This document shows positions 26,413 to 36,754 of a stretch of DNA of 64,000 nt, in pieces. Within the stretch, counting starts at the first letter, position 1. Each line of letters begins with the position of its first letter. This DNA is from Vibrio sp. Of7-15 (GTDB lineage: Bacteria; Pseudomonadota; Gammaproteobacteria; Enterobacterales; Vibrionaceae), in assembly GCF_022347565.1 (NCBI RefSeq), contig NZ_JAKRGH010000013.1, positions 62,001-126,000 of the forward strand, written 5' to 3'. The position numbers and the translations under genes are program-made. The notes under the pieces are model-generated. The model was given only the letters and a program-made list of their open reading frames with translations. It had not been told where the DNA came from and did not search any database.

Positions 26413-26784
26413 ATGCAACTTGACCATTACACTGAGAACGATCGCGTGCGAATCGAATCGTCAGAAGAATTAAAAGAGCGCGTTTTTGAAGCCAACGGAA
26501 TAAAGCTAGTCCATGCTGCGTGGAAGAAAAATGGTGTTCCTTTTGCTCACCTCTACCATAATCAAAGACGAGTCGTTATTCACTATGTGCACCTAATGAA
26601 GACTGGGGAGGTGAATGCTCACGATGTTAACTTCAATGCGACGCCACTTGCAGAAGGTATTGATGGTACAGAGCGCACTCTTGGTACTTGGAGTCACACA
26701 CAAGCGAAAGAATATGAAGCTTGGTATATTGAATGCATGAAAGACGGACTTGAGCTGGCAAAAGGCGTACGTCCAGCAGCCTAA
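26413..26784 (+). CDS. Hypothetical protein
   Basis: 123 residues, soluble, with an AGGAA ribosome site before the ATG. Contains GIKLVHAAWKKNGVPFAHLY, HNQRRVVIHYVHLMKTGEVN and a C-terminal helix with WYIECMKDGLELAKGVRP. Family not recognised. The regulator gene downstream is on the same strand, 84 bp away, and the DcuB gene is 219 bp upstream beyond a hairpin, so it may have its own promoter. Several His residues (HAAW, HLYH, HYVH) could bind metal, but that is speculation. Confidence 0.6.
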   Translation: MQLDHYTENDRVRIESSEELKERVFEANGIKLVHAAWKKNGVPFAHLYHNQRRVVIHYVHLMKTGEVNAHDVNFNATPLAEGIDGTERTLGTWSHTQAKEYEAWYIECMKDGLELAKGVRPAA

Positions 26785-26868
26785 AGAACAACCTAGGTAG
26801 GGTTAAATGAACGCAAGGATGCGTAACTCACCAGAAATATAAAAATACTCTCACCAATAAATAGAAGT

Positions 26869-27786
26869 ATGGATCTTATTCAGCTCTCACGCATTAGTCT
26901 CAAGCACCTTACCACGTTGCACGTGATGCTCAGTACTCATAGCGTGACAGAAACGGCACACGTGTTGTGTGTCAGCCCATCCAGTGTCAGTAAAACCTTG
27001 GCGCAATTACGCTCGCTTTTAGGAGATGAGCTTTTTTATCGTGATGGTACGCACCTTATACCTACTTCATTTGCTGTTAAGGCAGAACCGACTGTCCACT
27101 CCATTTTGGGCAGTATGAATGCTTTACTTCAGCAGGAGGGGTTTGATCCCGCTCACTATACTGGAGCTTTTCGTTTAGCGATGCGAGAAAGTAGCTTTGA
27201 GATGTTTGCCAGTATGTTCAGTCATATTATTTCTTCCTACGCACCTAATGCTTCATTATCCATTTACTCAAAAGAGCAGTTTGGCTTCGAGGCGTTACTA
27301 AGTGGGCAAGTGGATTTTATTTTATTGCCGCATGACAAGAGTCAGCCCCCAACCAATGATAAAGATTTAGTGTGGGAAACCATTTTAGAAGATGACATGG
27401 TTTGCTTGATGAATGCCTCACACCCATTGGTGAATACCGATTTAACCATTAGCGACTATTTGAAATATAAGCATATTGGGATTTTTGATAAGGCATTAAA
27501 TCAGCCTTATTTTGAGCATATTCTAAAGCAGCACCATCAACCACGCAGTGTCGCTATTTCTGTCGCGGATTTTGGTAGTGCGGCTGTATTGTGCCAGCAA
27601 TCTGATTTTCTCTTTACGTGCTCAAAACAGTGGGCAACCATGGCATTACAGGCAAAAGGACTAGTCCGTAAGCCACTGCCTTTTGATTATGGCGAAGTGG
27701 CTTACAGCTTGGTATGGCATAAACCTAGCTTGAATGATCAGGCGATGAACTGGCTGTATCAACAGATAAAGCAGTCCGTAAACTAA
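26869..27786 (+). CDS. LysR-type transcriptional regulator
   Basis: 305 residues. N-terminal helix-turn-helix (about 12-70, SVTETAHVLCVSPSSVSKTL then LLGDELFYRDGTHLIPT) and a LysR effector domain from about 95. The resemblance is to YidZ/NodD-type regulators rather than to the CysB type. It is convergent with yjjW/yjjI (16 bp apart) and follows the DcuB and hypothetical genes, so anaerobic metabolism genes are plausible targets. The ATG follows AGAAG-type sequence. Confidence 0.88.
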   Translation: MDLIQLSRISLKHLTTLHVMLSTHSVTETAHVLCVSPSSVSKTLAQLRSLLGDELFYRDGTHLIPTSFAVKAEPTVHSILGSMNALLQQEGFDPAHYTGAFRLAMRESSFEMFASMFSHIISSYAPNASLSIYSKEQFGFEALLSGQVDFILLPHDKSQPPTNDKDLVWETILEDDMVCLMNASHPLVNTDLTISDYLKYKHIGIFDKALNQPYFEHILKQHHQPRSVAISVADFGSAAVLCQQSDFLFTCSKQWATMALQAKGLVRKPLPFDYGEVAYSLVWHKPSLNDQAMNWLYQQIKQSVN

Positions 27787-27802
27787 ACAAACAGGTGGTT
27801 TT

Positions 27803-28681
27803 TTATAAATAGACGGAAGGCTTTATTAACTCTCTTTGTACTATGCTGCTGAGATTTTCGCAAAATGTCTCCATCTGCTTTTTCGAGCAAGTTGTCCAAC
27901 TGCGAGCTTCACCAACGACGCCGTGGTGTTGGAAAGCGTTGAGGCGAATGTTTACTTGCGAGGGTAGCTGCTTTAAATAATTACCTAAGGCCTCTATTTC
28001 TGTGGCTAAGTCTGTTTTATCAGGAATGTAGAGTAGTCGAACTTCATATAACTTATTGTGTTTTGCTAAGTGATTGATGGATTGGAAAACACGGTGATTA
28101 CCTCGGCCAACTAACCATTGATGAGTTTCTGCTTGCCATGCTTTTAAATCGATCATAGTGCCATCAAGGTAAGGCATTACTTTGTTCCAGCGATCTATAC
28201 TTAGGCTGCCATTACTGTCAATAAAACAGGTTAGGTGGTTTAGCTCGGCGTTATCTTTAATAGCTTTGAACAGTTCCGTAATAAAAGGCAGCTGTAACGT
28301 GGCTTCTCCTCCTGTGACTGTGATGCCATTTAAAAAGAATTTGTGTTTGGCGATGATATTCAGCAGTTGTGACACCGAGTAGCGTTGAACTTTCGGGTTT
28401 GATTGCTGTGGGCAGGTCTCTAAACACACATCACAATGAGTACATAAAGTTTCATCCCATTGTACTTTATGGTTAACGTTCATAGTAAGCGCGCCTGAGG
28501 GGCAGGTGGACAGGCAATCGCCACAATGGTTACAGTGGTTAATGGTGTGTGGATTATGGCAATTTAAACAATGAAAGTTGCAACCTTGCAGAAAAATCAC
28601 CATTCGGTTACCCGGCCCATCAACACAAGAAAAGGTCAAAATCTTACTGACCCATCCTTGTTTATTGAAATGAATACTCAT
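27803..28681 (-). CDS. yjjW: Glycyl-radical enzyme activase YjjW
   Basis: About 292 residues from the ATG at 28681, four bases after the yjjI stop. Radical-SAM cysteines CNFHCLNC (CxxxCxxC), then two ferredoxin-type [4Fe-4S] motifs (CNHCGDCLSTCP and CTHCDVCLETCP), and the SAM-binding GGEAT. This is the standard build of glycyl-radical activases: S-adenosylmethionine is cleaved to put a radical on a glycine of the partner. The partner YjjI is encoded immediately upstream, as in E. coli. The enzyme needs anaerobic conditions. Confidence 0.92.
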   Translation of the reverse strand: MSIHFNKQGWVSKILTFSCVDGPGNRMVIFLQGCNFHCLNCHNPHTINHCNHCGDCLSTCPSGALTMNVNHKVQWDETLCTHCDVCLETCPQQSNPKVQRYSVSQLLNIIAKHKFFLNGITVTGGEATLQLPFITELFKAIKDNAELNHLTCFIDSNGSLSIDRWNKVMPYLDGTMIDLKAWQAETHQWLVGRGNHRVFQSINHLAKHNKLYEVRLLYIPDKTDLATEIEALGNYLKQLPSQVNIRLNAFQHHGVVGEARSWTTCSKKQMETFCENLSSIVQRELIKPSVYL

Positions 28682-28685
28682 TTGA

Positions 28686-30203
28686 TTAACGGTAAGTTGG
28701 GTTGGTTTCTTGGGCTGCCACACGAGGCCGCCGTTCTAATATCCCCGTGTTTTTAGCGGCTTCAGCACCGAGGAAGGTGGTATTGGTGCGTGAACCTTGT
28801 TGGTCAAATTTAGCAATATCAGAGAGTTTGATCATATAGCCCGTAACACGAACCAAATTGTTTGAGGTCACATTAGCTGTAAACTCGCGAAAACCTAGCT
28901 GTAAAGCACCTTTACACAAGTTAAACATGGCTTCTGGGTTTGATTTTACGGTTTCATCAATGGTTAAAATGTCACTGATGCCAGACGTATAATACTGATG
29001 GTGTGCTGAGGTAGCTTGTACATAGCTCACGGGATCAGGCTCTGTACCATAAGGTATACGTACGCCAGGTGTGACATTTTTATCTAAACTAATACCGCCT
29101 TGAGCATGAAGCAGTGCTTTTCCGTTGTACCCATACTGCACGGGAGTTGAATCGACAATATCAGCCAGAACTTTAGATAGGGCATGGCCTAATTGATTGG
29201 CTTTTTCATCATGGCCGTATTGTCGTTTCTCATCAGAGTACAGATGGTTGACCGCTTCAGCCATACCATAAATACCAAACATAGGGGCAAAACGCGCTTC
29301 TTCAATCAAGCCTTCAGTGGTTAAAAAGCCAGAAAAGAAGTTGGATTTTTCATGTAAAAAAGCACTTCGGGTATTCATTAATTCAAACATGAGTTGGCAG
29401 TAGTGTGGCAGTACGTGTTCGATAAAGTCGGTGGTGTTTTTGGCTTTTTTTGCTACTTCTTTTAAGTTGAGACGGACAAGGGTGTTAGAGCCTCCCGCTA
29501 ATGGCAGTGAGTTATAACAGCTGACAATACCAAACCCTTTTTCATCGTAGGCATTTGCATGCACTGGGTAGTTGGCAATATGAGGTTTACTGCATTCACA
29601 AATATTGCTGGTGGCTTGGTGCAGCAGATCATCAGGGGTAATGCTCGGATCGTACATGAAGGTCAGGTTAGGGGCGATCTGCTTTAATTCGGCATCCAAA
29701 CGTAAAATGGTTCGGCAAATAATGTTGTCAGTAGGGCCAATATTTACGTGCATAAACGCATCAGGCAGTGTTCTATCCAGCATGATCCAGAACAGTTTAA
29801 GCTTTTGATAGATCTGCTCGTCACTTAGCTCACCAACGTAAGGCATGAGAACATCATCTAACTGGCCCAAATAAACTGGAATGGACGTAACGGAGGGTAC
29901 ATGGTGATACAGAATGGTCAGTAGGTTGAGCGCTTCATCAAAATTGTGAGCAGGAGATAATTCTAAATGCTCAGAGCCTTGTTGTAAAAATTTAGCGTAA
30001 TCGGGTAAGACATAGCGAGGCTTAAAGGGGGCATGGCCTTCGAACATGTCACACACAATACCTTCTTCCATTGCTGCTTTAAGTTCGTGAGACACTGCGA
30101 AGTAGGGCAAGCTGGCTTCTGCTTCCAGTGCTAAATATTGCGATTTTTGTTTTGGCGATAAGTTGGCATCGGTGATGATGTTATAGAAGCGTTCCTGACT
30201 CAT
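28686..30203 (-). CDS. yjjI: YjjI-family glycyl-radical enzyme
   Basis: 505 residues, near the E. coli YjjI length (about 516). The C-terminal glycyl-radical motif appears as NLVRVTGYMIKLSDI (RVxGY) at about residue 455, and a candidate catalytic cysteine is in GIVSCYNSLPLAGGSN. The protein is much shorter than pyruvate formate-lyase (about 760), as expected for YjjI. Its reaction is not known to me. The ribosome site AAGGG precedes the ATG. First gene of a two-gene operon with its activase; the upstream region shows no FNR box that I can see. Confidence 0.9.
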   Translation of the reverse strand: MSQERFYNIITDANLSPKQKSQYLALEAEASLPYFAVSHELKAAMEEGIVCDMFEGHAPFKPRYVLPDYAKFLQQGSEHLELSPAHNFDEALNLLTILYHHVPSVTSIPVYLGQLDDVLMPYVGELSDEQIYQKLKLFWIMLDRTLPDAFMHVNIGPTDNIICRTILRLDAELKQIAPNLTFMYDPSITPDDLLHQATSNICECSKPHIANYPVHANAYDEKGFGIVSCYNSLPLAGGSNTLVRLNLKEVAKKAKNTTDFIEHVLPHYCQLMFELMNTRSAFLHEKSNFFSGFLTTEGLIEEARFAPMFGIYGMAEAVNHLYSDEKRQYGHDEKANQLGHALSKVLADIVDSTPVQYGYNGKALLHAQGGISLDKNVTPGVRIPYGTEPDPVSYVQATSAHHQYYTSGISDILTIDETVKSNPEAMFNLCKGALQLGFREFTANVTSNNLVRVTGYMIKLSDIAKFDQQGSRTNTTFLGAEAAKNTGILERRPRVAAQETNPTYR

Positions 30204-30338
30204 GATTAAAACCCTTTTTAAAGTGTGGTTTTAACGTAATTCATCCATCTCTTTTCTCCTAGTGAAATAACTGAAACTACTTATTTCTAGTTTGGAAATA
30301 CCTGCGGCGGGGACGTACTTTATTTATGGCCATGAACA

Positions 30339-30366
30339 AAAACCAGTAACACAAGGCTACTGGTTT
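30339..30366 (-). terminator. Terminator of the proVWX operon
   Basis: Perfect 10-bp arms AAAACCAGTA and TACTGGTTTT with a 9-base loop, about 45 bases after the proX stop, ending in a T-run on the minus strand. Confidence 0.8.
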
Positions 30367-30410
30367 TATCTTACAAAAATAGGTGAAACGGATTGAGCTC
30401 AATGCTTACA

Positions 30411-31421
30411 TTATTGCGCTGCTTTTTTTGCTTCATTAACCCAAGAATCAAATAGGTTTTGGTTTGACTTTATCCAGCCGTTAACGTGGGATTCAATATC
30501 CGCAGCGCTGTTTTTTCCTTGGCTCATGATCATGTTTTGGGCACTAACGTCATTGATGTTCAGCTTAATGATCTCAAATAATTTTGCTGCTGATGGGTTG
30601 TTGGCGGCAAACTCTTTATTGGCAATAATGCGCATTGAGTTCATTTCGAAACCGTAGTTTTTACCATTCGCTAAGGTTGTATCAACATTTTTACGCTCAC
30701 CAGGCAGAGCAGAGAACGGCACTTCTAGCCACACTACATCTTTACCCGGTACAAGCACACCACTTACCCAATAAGGTGTCCATGTATAATAAAGAATAGG
30801 TTCGCCTTTTTTATAACGTGAAATGGTGTCGGCGATGATCGCGGCATAGTTACCTTGGTTATGATCGACGGTATCGCGAAGTTTGTAGGCCGAAAGTTGC
30901 TCTTCAATGACCATTTCACAACCCCAGCCTGGGTTACAACCGGTGAGATCTGCTTTGCCATCACCATCCGCATCGAACAATTTAGCCAGCTTTGGGTCGC
31001 TGAGTTGGGAAATATTGGTAATGTTATATTTCTCGGCTGTTTTTTTGTCAATAAGATAACCTTGCGCAGCACCACTCACATATTGGCCTTGACGATAGAA
31101 TTTGTCGTCGCCACCAGCCATTGTGTATTTGTCGGCATGAAGTGGGAACCAACCCACCGCTAAAAACGTAGCATCGCCTTTAGAAATGGACGTATAACCA
31201 ACATTGTAATCGACTTCTTTTGTTGGTTTAACATCGTAACCCAGTTTTTCAAGTGCACGGTTTACAATCAGGGTTTGGAATGTTTCTTCGGCAACGGTTG
31301 ATTGTACTGGTTGAACCGACACACCTTCACCCGGTAGCTTTTCTGCCCATACAGTGCTTGAGAGCACCAAAGTAGAGGCTACGCCTAATGTGAATGTTTT
31401 CTTCTTCCATGATTTCTTCAT
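30411..31421 (-). CDS. proX: Glycine betaine/proline ABC transporter substrate-binding protein
   Basis: 336 residues with a signal peptide (about 1-26, ending VWA). Family stretches include [35 protein letters not shown] and [15 protein letters not shown], where Trp and Tyr residues form the aromatic box that binds the quaternary ammonium group. The periplasmic protein delivers glycine betaine or proline betaine to ProW. It is the last gene of a proVWX operon, overlapping proW by four bases (ATGA). Confidence 0.93.
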   Translation of the reverse strand: MKKSWKKKTFTLGVASTLVLSSTVWAEKLPGEGVSVQPVQSTVAEETFQTLIVNRALEKLGYDVKPTKEVDYNVGYTSISKGDATFLAVGWFPLHADKYTMAGGDDKFYRQGQYVSGAAQGYLIDKKTAEKYNITNISQLSDPKLAKLFDADGDGKADLTGCNPGWGCEMVIEEQLSAYKLRDTVDHNQGNYAAIIADTISRYKKGEPILYYTWTPYWVSGVLVPGKDVVWLEVPFSALPGERKNVDTTLANGKNYGFEMNSMRIIANKEFAANNPSAAKLFEIIKLNINDVSAQNMIMSQGKNSAADIESHVNGWIKSNQNLFDSWVNEAKKAAQ

Positions 31422-32500
31422 TTTTGTTTCTCCTTAAGTGTGAGTTCTGGCTTTTTTCTTTGAGCGTATAACCTTAGTAAAATCGACATCGGCCCCATGT
31501 GATACCAACGTAGCTTTGTATTCCCTGCATTAGTCCCTAATTCTTGAGTTATTCGATCAAGCAGTATGGCGAGAATAACGATGCCAAGGCCGCCCACCGC
31601 CGCAAGGCCCATGTCTAATCGCCCAATTCCTCTTAGCACCATTTGCCCAAGCCCACCTACAGCAATCATGGAAGCGATAACCACCATAGAAAGGGAGAGC
31701 ATAAGCGTTTGGTTAACGCCAGCCATGATAGTGGGTAGTGCCAATGGTAGTTGGATCCGGTAAAGCATCTGTTTTTTGTTTGCACCAAAGGAATGCCCGG
31801 CTTCTATGAGTTCAGCTGGAACTTGTTGGATTCCTAAAATAGTCAAACGGACCACTGGTGGTAAGGCAAAGATGATGGTTACGACCACGCCGGGGACATT
31901 ACCGATCCCAAATAACATCACAATAGGCACTAAATAGACAAACGCAGGTGTGGTTTGCATGGCATCAAGAATGGGACGAACAAATTTCGCGGCAGTTTTG
32001 CTTCTGGCTAGCCAAATTCCCATGGGCAGGCCGATAAGTAAACAGAAAAATACAGAGGTCATGACGAGGGAGAGTGTCGTCATTGCTTGAGACCAAGCAC
32101 CAATAAGGCCAATGAAGATGAGTGATACAACCGTGGTGACGCCGAGCTTTAAATTGGAAAATTGCCACGCCAGTAAAAACAGGATCATTAACATGAAGGG
32201 GGCTGGTGTTGAGACCAGTGCGGTCTCAAAAGAGCTGAGAATGAAATCAATCGGGATCCGTATGGCTTGGAAAAGTGGGCGTCCATGCTCGACAAGCCAA
32301 TTTAAGCCGGATTCGACCCAAGTATCTAGAGGAATGACGGCTTCTTCGAACGGATTGAGCGGATCAAACGGTTTGGTTTCAATAGTGCTGTTTGTTAACC
32401 AATCTGTTGAGGAAGTAGAATCGCTGGCTTGACCCCAAGGATCCGCTTGTTGGCTGGTGGGCTGCCCCCATGGATCATTGTTTACTTGTTCTGATGACAT
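31418..32500 (-). CDS. proW: Glycine betaine/proline ABC transporter permease
   Basis: 360 residues. A long cytoplasmic N-terminal tail (about 1-100) rich in Pro, Gln, Ser and Trp-Gly repeats (DPWGQ repeated three times) is followed by membrane segments and the binding-protein-dependent permease domain with [20 protein letters not shown] (EAA loop) and [20 protein letters not shown]. The protein dimerises and works with ProV and ProX in osmoprotectant uptake. It overlaps proX by 4 bp and lies 4 bp after proV. Confidence 0.93.
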   Translation of the reverse strand: MSSEQVNNDPWGQPTSQQADPWGQASDSTSSTDWLTNSTIETKPFDPLNPFEEAVIPLDTWVESGLNWLVEHGRPLFQAIRIPIDFILSSFETALVSTPAPFMLMILFLLAWQFSNLKLGVTTVVSLIFIGLIGAWSQAMTTLSLVMTSVFFCLLIGLPMGIWLARSKTAAKFVRPILDAMQTTPAFVYLVPIVMLFGIGNVPGVVVTIIFALPPVVRLTILGIQQVPAELIEAGHSFGANKKQMLYRIQLPLALPTIMAGVNQTLMLSLSMVVIASMIAVGGLGQMVLRGIGRLDMGLAAVGGLGIVILAILLDRITQELGTNAGNTKLRWYHMGPMSILLRLYAQRKKPELTLKEKQK

Positions 32501-32504
32501 CGCT

Positions 32505-33692
32505 CTAATCCTTATCTAGCGTCTGAAGTAATCGAGATTTAGTCACCACACCAAAGTAGTTACCACTGTCGTCTACGACGGGGACGGAATAAGGCACGCT
32601 GGCGACTAGGCCCAAAATATCATTTATAGATTGGTTCGGTTGTAGCGTTAACTCATCCTCTAACTTGGCACTGGTTAACGAGCGATTTTCTCTATCTGCC
32701 TTACGCAAAGAATCCACAGAAACGATCCCCGAATAGTGGCTGCTTTTTTCCAGTACAATGCCGTACTCACGATCGTTATCCATTAAAATCTGTAGGGCAG
32801 AAGCTGGGCCGTCGTGCTCTGATTTCTTAAAAACAGCGGCGGGCTTTTTACGAGCAATGTCTTTGGCGGTTAATACGCTGGCAATGTTAACGCCACGGAA
32901 GAAAGCTTCGACGTAGTCATTGGCGGGGGTGTTGAGGATTTCGTCGGGTGTGCCAACCTGAACCACTGCACCATTTTGCATGATGGCGATTCTGTCACCA
33001 ATTCGCATCGCTTCGTCTAAATCGTGAGAGATAAAAACAATAGTACGCTTGTCGTCGTTTTGAAGCCGGATAAGCTCGTCTTGCATCTCTGTTCTGATCA
33101 GTGGATCAAGCGCTGAAAACGCTTCGTCCATTAAAAGAATATCAGGATCGCAGGCTAATGCTCTGGCTAACCCGACACGTTGCTTCATGCCTCCGGATAA
33201 TTCATCGGGGTAGGAATCGGCATAAACGTCAAGTCCAACTCTTTCTAGGGCCTTCAGAGCGGATTTGGTACGCACTTCAGGTTTCACGCCAGCAACTTCC
33301 AAACCAAAGGCTGCGTTTTCAACCACTGTCATGTGTGGCATTAAGGCAAAATTTTGAAAAACCATGGAAATATTATTGCGGCGAACTTGTCGAAGTTCTT
33401 CTTCAGAGATGTGCGCAATGTCTTTGCCTTTGAGCAATACATTGCCTTTGGTGGGTTCGATGAGTCGGTTAAGGAGCCGAACTAGAGTAGATTTTCCCGA
33501 GCCCGACAGTCCCATGATCACGAATATTTCGCCTTCTTGAATGCTGAGGGATACGTCGTTAACACCAATGGTTAAGCCCGTTCTTTCAAACACTTTATCT
33601 TTGTTGGCACCTTCATCTATCAGTGAAAACGCACGTTCAGTGTCTTCTCCAAACACTTTGTAAAGTCCCTTAACTTCCAGTATGGGATCCAT
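32505..33692 (-). CDS. proV: Glycine betaine/proline ABC transporter ATP-binding protein
   Basis: 395 residues from the ATG at 33692, chosen because AAGGA lies eight bases upstream and the protein then starts [15 protein letters not shown], matching the family length of about 400. Walker [10 protein letters not shown], signature [16 protein letters not shown], Walker [13 protein letters not shown]-loop FISHD, and two C-terminal CBS domains (from about 275) that sense ionic strength in this family. First gene of proVWX; the operon promoter lies between 33693 and 34029. Confidence 0.93.
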   Translation of the reverse strand: MDPILEVKGLYKVFGEDTERAFSLIDEGANKDKVFERTGLTIGVNDVSLSIQEGEIFVIMGLSGSGKSTLVRLLNRLIEPTKGNVLLKGKDIAHISEEELRQVRRNNISMVFQNFALMPHMTVVENAAFGLEVAGVKPEVRTKSALKALERVGLDVYADSYPDELSGGMKQRVGLARALACDPDILLMDEAFSALDPLIRTEMQDELIRLQNDDKRTIVFISHDLDEAMRIGDRIAIMQNGAVVQVGTPDEILNTPANDYVEAFFRGVNIASVLTAKDIARKKPAAVFKKSEHDGPASALQILMDNDREYGIVLEKSSHYSGIVSVDSLRKADRENRSLTSAKLEDELTLQPNQSINDILGLVASVPYSVPVVDDSGNYFGVVTKSRLLQTLDKD

Positions 33693-34029
33693 GTTGTAAG
33701 TCCTTTTAAGGTATGTTGTTCTGATGGTTATTAGTGCTCTAAATAAACTGCCCTGCACTTTCAATGAATGATAGACCATAAAATCAATTAGGCCACTTAC
33801 ATTTTTATGCATTCAAAAATAACCTGATTGATCGTTAGTATTGTGAATTGTAGTTGTTTTTTAGTCTTTTTTTTCTTTCTGGGAAGCTAAGTAGGGTTGA
33901 GGAAAATAAATAGGAAATGCGGCTGATTGCCTTTACATTTAGTTTTCTCACCCCAAGATTTCAAACTTATTTTCTAAAATTGATTTGAGTACAAATGAAT
34001 TTTTTGATGTTTTCTAGCATTGAAATGAA
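33693..34029. other. Intergenic region with the proVWX promoter
   Basis: About 340 AT-rich bases between proV and the end of the FAH-family gene. The frame upstream of proV is open to 33812 but has no ribosome site. No clear operator or hairpin was recognised. Confidence 0.5.
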
Positions 34030-34641
34030 CTACTTGACTGTCCATGAATGCTCTATGAGTAGGGTATGTTGAGTGAACAATTTTCCGTGAAACACGTCTC
34101 CTTTTTTTACAATACCAACGCCTTTTGGTGTGCCAGACATGATGACATCACCATCTTCTAAGGTGAGAAAGCTTTTTGTTTCTTCTAAAATCTGGTTTGG
34201 TTTATTGATCATCTTGGTGCTATCAGCTAACTGAACTAGCTGATCATTGATGCTTAATTCTAATCTAAGGTCTGTTAAGTTTTCATGAAAGGGAACAAAG
34301 TGGCTAAAAACTGCGGATTTATCGAAGCATTTTGCTCGCTCCCAAGGTAAACCTTTACTTTTAAGTTGAGATTGAATCTCTCTTTTTGTCAGATCTAACC
34401 CGATACCAACGGCTGTGATTTCTCCGGCTTGGATCAGGTAACAAATTTCGCCTTCGTAGTGGATGGGATCGGTAGTACCTGCGTAAATTTTCGGGCTGAT
34501 AGAGGAGTTAGGCTTGATGAAAAGCACAATTTCTTCAGGGATATCGTTATTCAATTCTTTAATGTGATCGACGTAATTTCTGCCAACACAAACCACTTTA
34601 GAAGGAGTGAGCTGTTTTGTTTCTAATTGGATTTGATTCAT
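34030..34641 (-). CDS. Fumarylacetoacetate hydrolase-family protein
   Basis: 203 residues of the FAH fold: KVVCVGRNYVDHIKEL at the N-terminus, the metal-site stretch HYEGEICYLI, and TLEDGDVIMSGTPKGVG near the end. Length fits the small FAH-family hydrolases and isomerases (acylpyruvate hydrolase YcgM type). The usual metal ligands appear as Glu-x-Glu in YEGEIC plus an Asp in LDLTKRE. These enzymes cleave C-C bonds of acylpyruvates or decarboxylate oxaloacetate. It overlaps the PhzF gene by four bases, so the two are co-translated. Confidence 0.85.
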   Translation of the reverse strand: MNQIQLETKQLTPSKVVCVGRNYVDHIKELNNDIPEEIVLFIKPNSSISPKIYAGTTDPIHYEGEICYLIQAGEITAVGIGLDLTKREIQSQLKSKGLPWERAKCFDKSAVFSHFVPFHENLTDLRLELSINDQLVQLADSTKMINKPNQILEETKSFLTLEDGDVIMSGTPKGVGIVKKGDVFHGKLFTQHTLLIEHSWTVK

Positions 34642-35432
34642 AAAATTGCCTCTTGTGCGGTGAATTCATGTTTGTTTAAAAAAGTAACTTTGGCGGAAAT
34701 CTTTACGTGATTACCAACTAATGAGACGGAAAAGTCGCCACCTCGGGCGGATAGCTGTGTCGCTCTGAGGGGAGATCGGGCGAGGGTGGTTACCCAGTAA
34801 GGGGCTAAGGAGCAATGTGCTGAGCCTGTGGCAGGATCTTCATTAATGCCGATTTTAGGGGCGAAATAGCGAAGCACATAGTCGGATTGATTACCTCTTG
34901 CGGTGACGATGAGAGCGTGATGATCTTGCATTTTGTTCAGCGTATCGAAGTTAGGTTGAAATTGTTTAACTTCTTCTTCACTGCTTAGTACCGTCACTAA
35001 ATCACGGGTTTTAAATGCGTATTGAGGGTGAAGATTGAGTAAAGACAAAATAGGATCATGCTCACTAATTTCTTTTTGTTCCCATTGAGGAAGCAAAATA
35101 GAGAGGGTTCCATCGTGCTTTTCGACACATAAATCACCGTAAGGGCTGCAAAAATGAACAGCGCCTTGGCAAATTTGCTCTTTGATAAATAACATTTCTG
35201 CGGCGGCTAAAGTACCATGCCCACATAAATTGATTTCTTGGGTTTGCGAGAACCAGCGAATGTCATAATGTCCTTGTTTTTTTACCACATAAGCACTGAC
35301 GGGGTAGGCATAGGTTTGAGCGAGTTTGAGCAACTCTTTATCCGAGGGCCAAGTGTCAAATTCCGCCGCTGCTGCTGGGTTGCCTTTATGTGGTGAATCG
35401 GAAAAAGCATTTAAAAAGTATACTGTCGTCAT
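34638..35432 (-). CDS. PhzF-family isomerase/epimerase
   Basis: 264 residues with the PhzF fold: VYFLNAFSDSPHKGNPAAAA (N-terminal; the family normally has Glu or Asp after a GNP motif), RWFSQTQEINLCGHGTLAAA and INEDPATGSAHCSLAPYW. The family includes diaminopimelate-epimerase-like isomerases and PhzF; most bacterial members are of unknown substrate, and no phenazine genes are present. The start is preceded by an AAGGA site. Operon with the FAH-family gene through an ATGA overlap. Confidence 0.88.
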   Translation of the reverse strand: MTTVYFLNAFSDSPHKGNPAAAAEFDTWPSDKELLKLAQTYAYPVSAYVVKKQGHYDIRWFSQTQEINLCGHGTLAAAEMLFIKEQICQGAVHFCSPYGDLCVEKHDGTLSILLPQWEQKEISEHDPILSLLNLHPQYAFKTRDLVTVLSSEEEVKQFQPNFDTLNKMQDHHALIVTARGNQSDYVLRYFAPKIGINEDPATGSAHCSLAPYWVTTLARSPLRATQLSARGGDFSVSLVGNHVKISAKVTFLNKHEFTAQEAIL

Positions 35433-35611
35433 TTTATCCTTCGTGCCTTATTTTTCTTACTTTTATTGTTATGCCATAAGCTGATTTATAAATCATTACT
35501 AGATACAGAGAATGTCTTTCTCAATTCTTTTATAAAGCGAAAAGAGAGCTACTATAAATAAAAGTGGTGGTTGATGCCTTATAAGGACGCTGTGATATAA
35601 AAGGGGCTAAT

Positions 35612-36649
35612 GTGCGAATAAGTTATATTGATGGTTTACGAGGCGTTGCTATTTTATTGGTGGTGGGCTTTCATGCTTATTCTCGATGGCCCTCATTATT
35701 ACCGTATGGCAATACTTATGAAATGTTTCCACTGTTTCATCTTGGTTGGTTAGGGGTTCAGCTTTTTTTTATTATATCTGGATTTGTGATCTTTATGACG
35801 CTCGATAAAACGGCGAGCTTTAATCAATTTATGTATAAGCGCTGGATGCGATTATTTCCAGCCATGTTATTAGGCACCATATTGATTTTCTCTACGTCTT
35901 CATTTTTCCATGAAAGGCCAGCTGGATCCCCAGAGATATTGAGTATTTTACCAGGCATTACCTTTATTGAACCTAGCTGGTGGTATTTGGTATTTGGTTT
36001 AGATATTAAACCATTAGAAGGGGCATTTTGGTCTTTGTATGTAGAATTTAAATTCTATGTGATCGCTGGGTGTATCTATTTTTTTATGGGGAGAAACCGG
36101 TTAATACCGATTTTACTTGGGCTGTACCTGCTTTATCAGTTAGCCGCTTACCTTTCAGTAACGACGGATGTGTATGTGTTTGATGTGTTACTTAGGTTAG
36201 GTCATGAACTCTCATTAGAGCACTTTGGCTGGTTTACATCGGGGGCTCTTTTTTATCTGTATCATGAAAACAAGAGAGAGAGGTTTTTTATAGGGGCGTT
36301 ATTGTGTTCTGTTTTCAGTGCCTCGTTTTTAAAATATATCGATGTAATTGTCGCGGCAGTTATGATTTCAGTATTCTTTGCTGCTAGTTTAAGATTTTCG
36401 GTATTGCAAAAAGCACTTCAAAGGCGATTTATTTTATTTTTTGGTTTTATTAGTTATCCACTGTACTTAATTCATGAAAACATCATGATTTCAATGATCA
36501 TTAAGTTCGATGAATATGCGCTTTGGGGAAATGCATTTTTTTACCCGATTATTTCATTGGTTGCGTTGTCGATCGTCTCTTTTCTCATTGCTAAAAAGGG
36601 CGAGCCATTGTTGGTGGCTTATATTAAAAAACACTTAACCGATAAGTAG
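35612..36649 (+). CDS. Membrane acyltransferase, AT3 (OafA/YrhL) family
   Basis: 345 residues with about ten membrane segments. The family signature RISYIDGLRGVAILLVVGFH opens the protein, with the catalytic-type His of VGFHAYSRW and the following LGVQLFFIISGFVIF. AT3 proteins transfer acyl groups from acyl-CoA across the membrane to sugars of cell-surface polysaccharides. The start is GTG at 35612 with AAGGGG five bases upstream; an overlapping ATG at 35610 hits a stop at once. It stands alone, not beside a polysaccharide cluster, so its acceptor is unknown. Confidence 0.88.
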   Translation: MRISYIDGLRGVAILLVVGFHAYSRWPSLLPYGNTYEMFPLFHLGWLGVQLFFIISGFVIFMTLDKTASFNQFMYKRWMRLFPAMLLGTILIFSTSSFFHERPAGSPEILSILPGITFIEPSWWYLVFGLDIKPLEGAFWSLYVEFKFYVIAGCIYFFMGRNRLIPILLGLYLLYQLAAYLSVTTDVYVFDVLLRLGHELSLEHFGWFTSGALFYLYHENKRERFFIGALLCSVFSASFLKYIDVIVAAVMISVFFAASLRFSVLQKALQRRFILFFGFISYPLYLIHENIMISMIIKFDEYALWGNAFFYPIISLVALSIVSFLIAKKGEPLLVAYIKKHLTDK

Positions 36650-36754
36650 GGGCGTATTGCATGAGACCTTATCGTTTAGGTTAATTTCTTGCTTGCCCTT
36701 TCCCTTATTTTCAGAAGCTGAACTATTATAGTAATGAAGAATAAGGAAATAATT

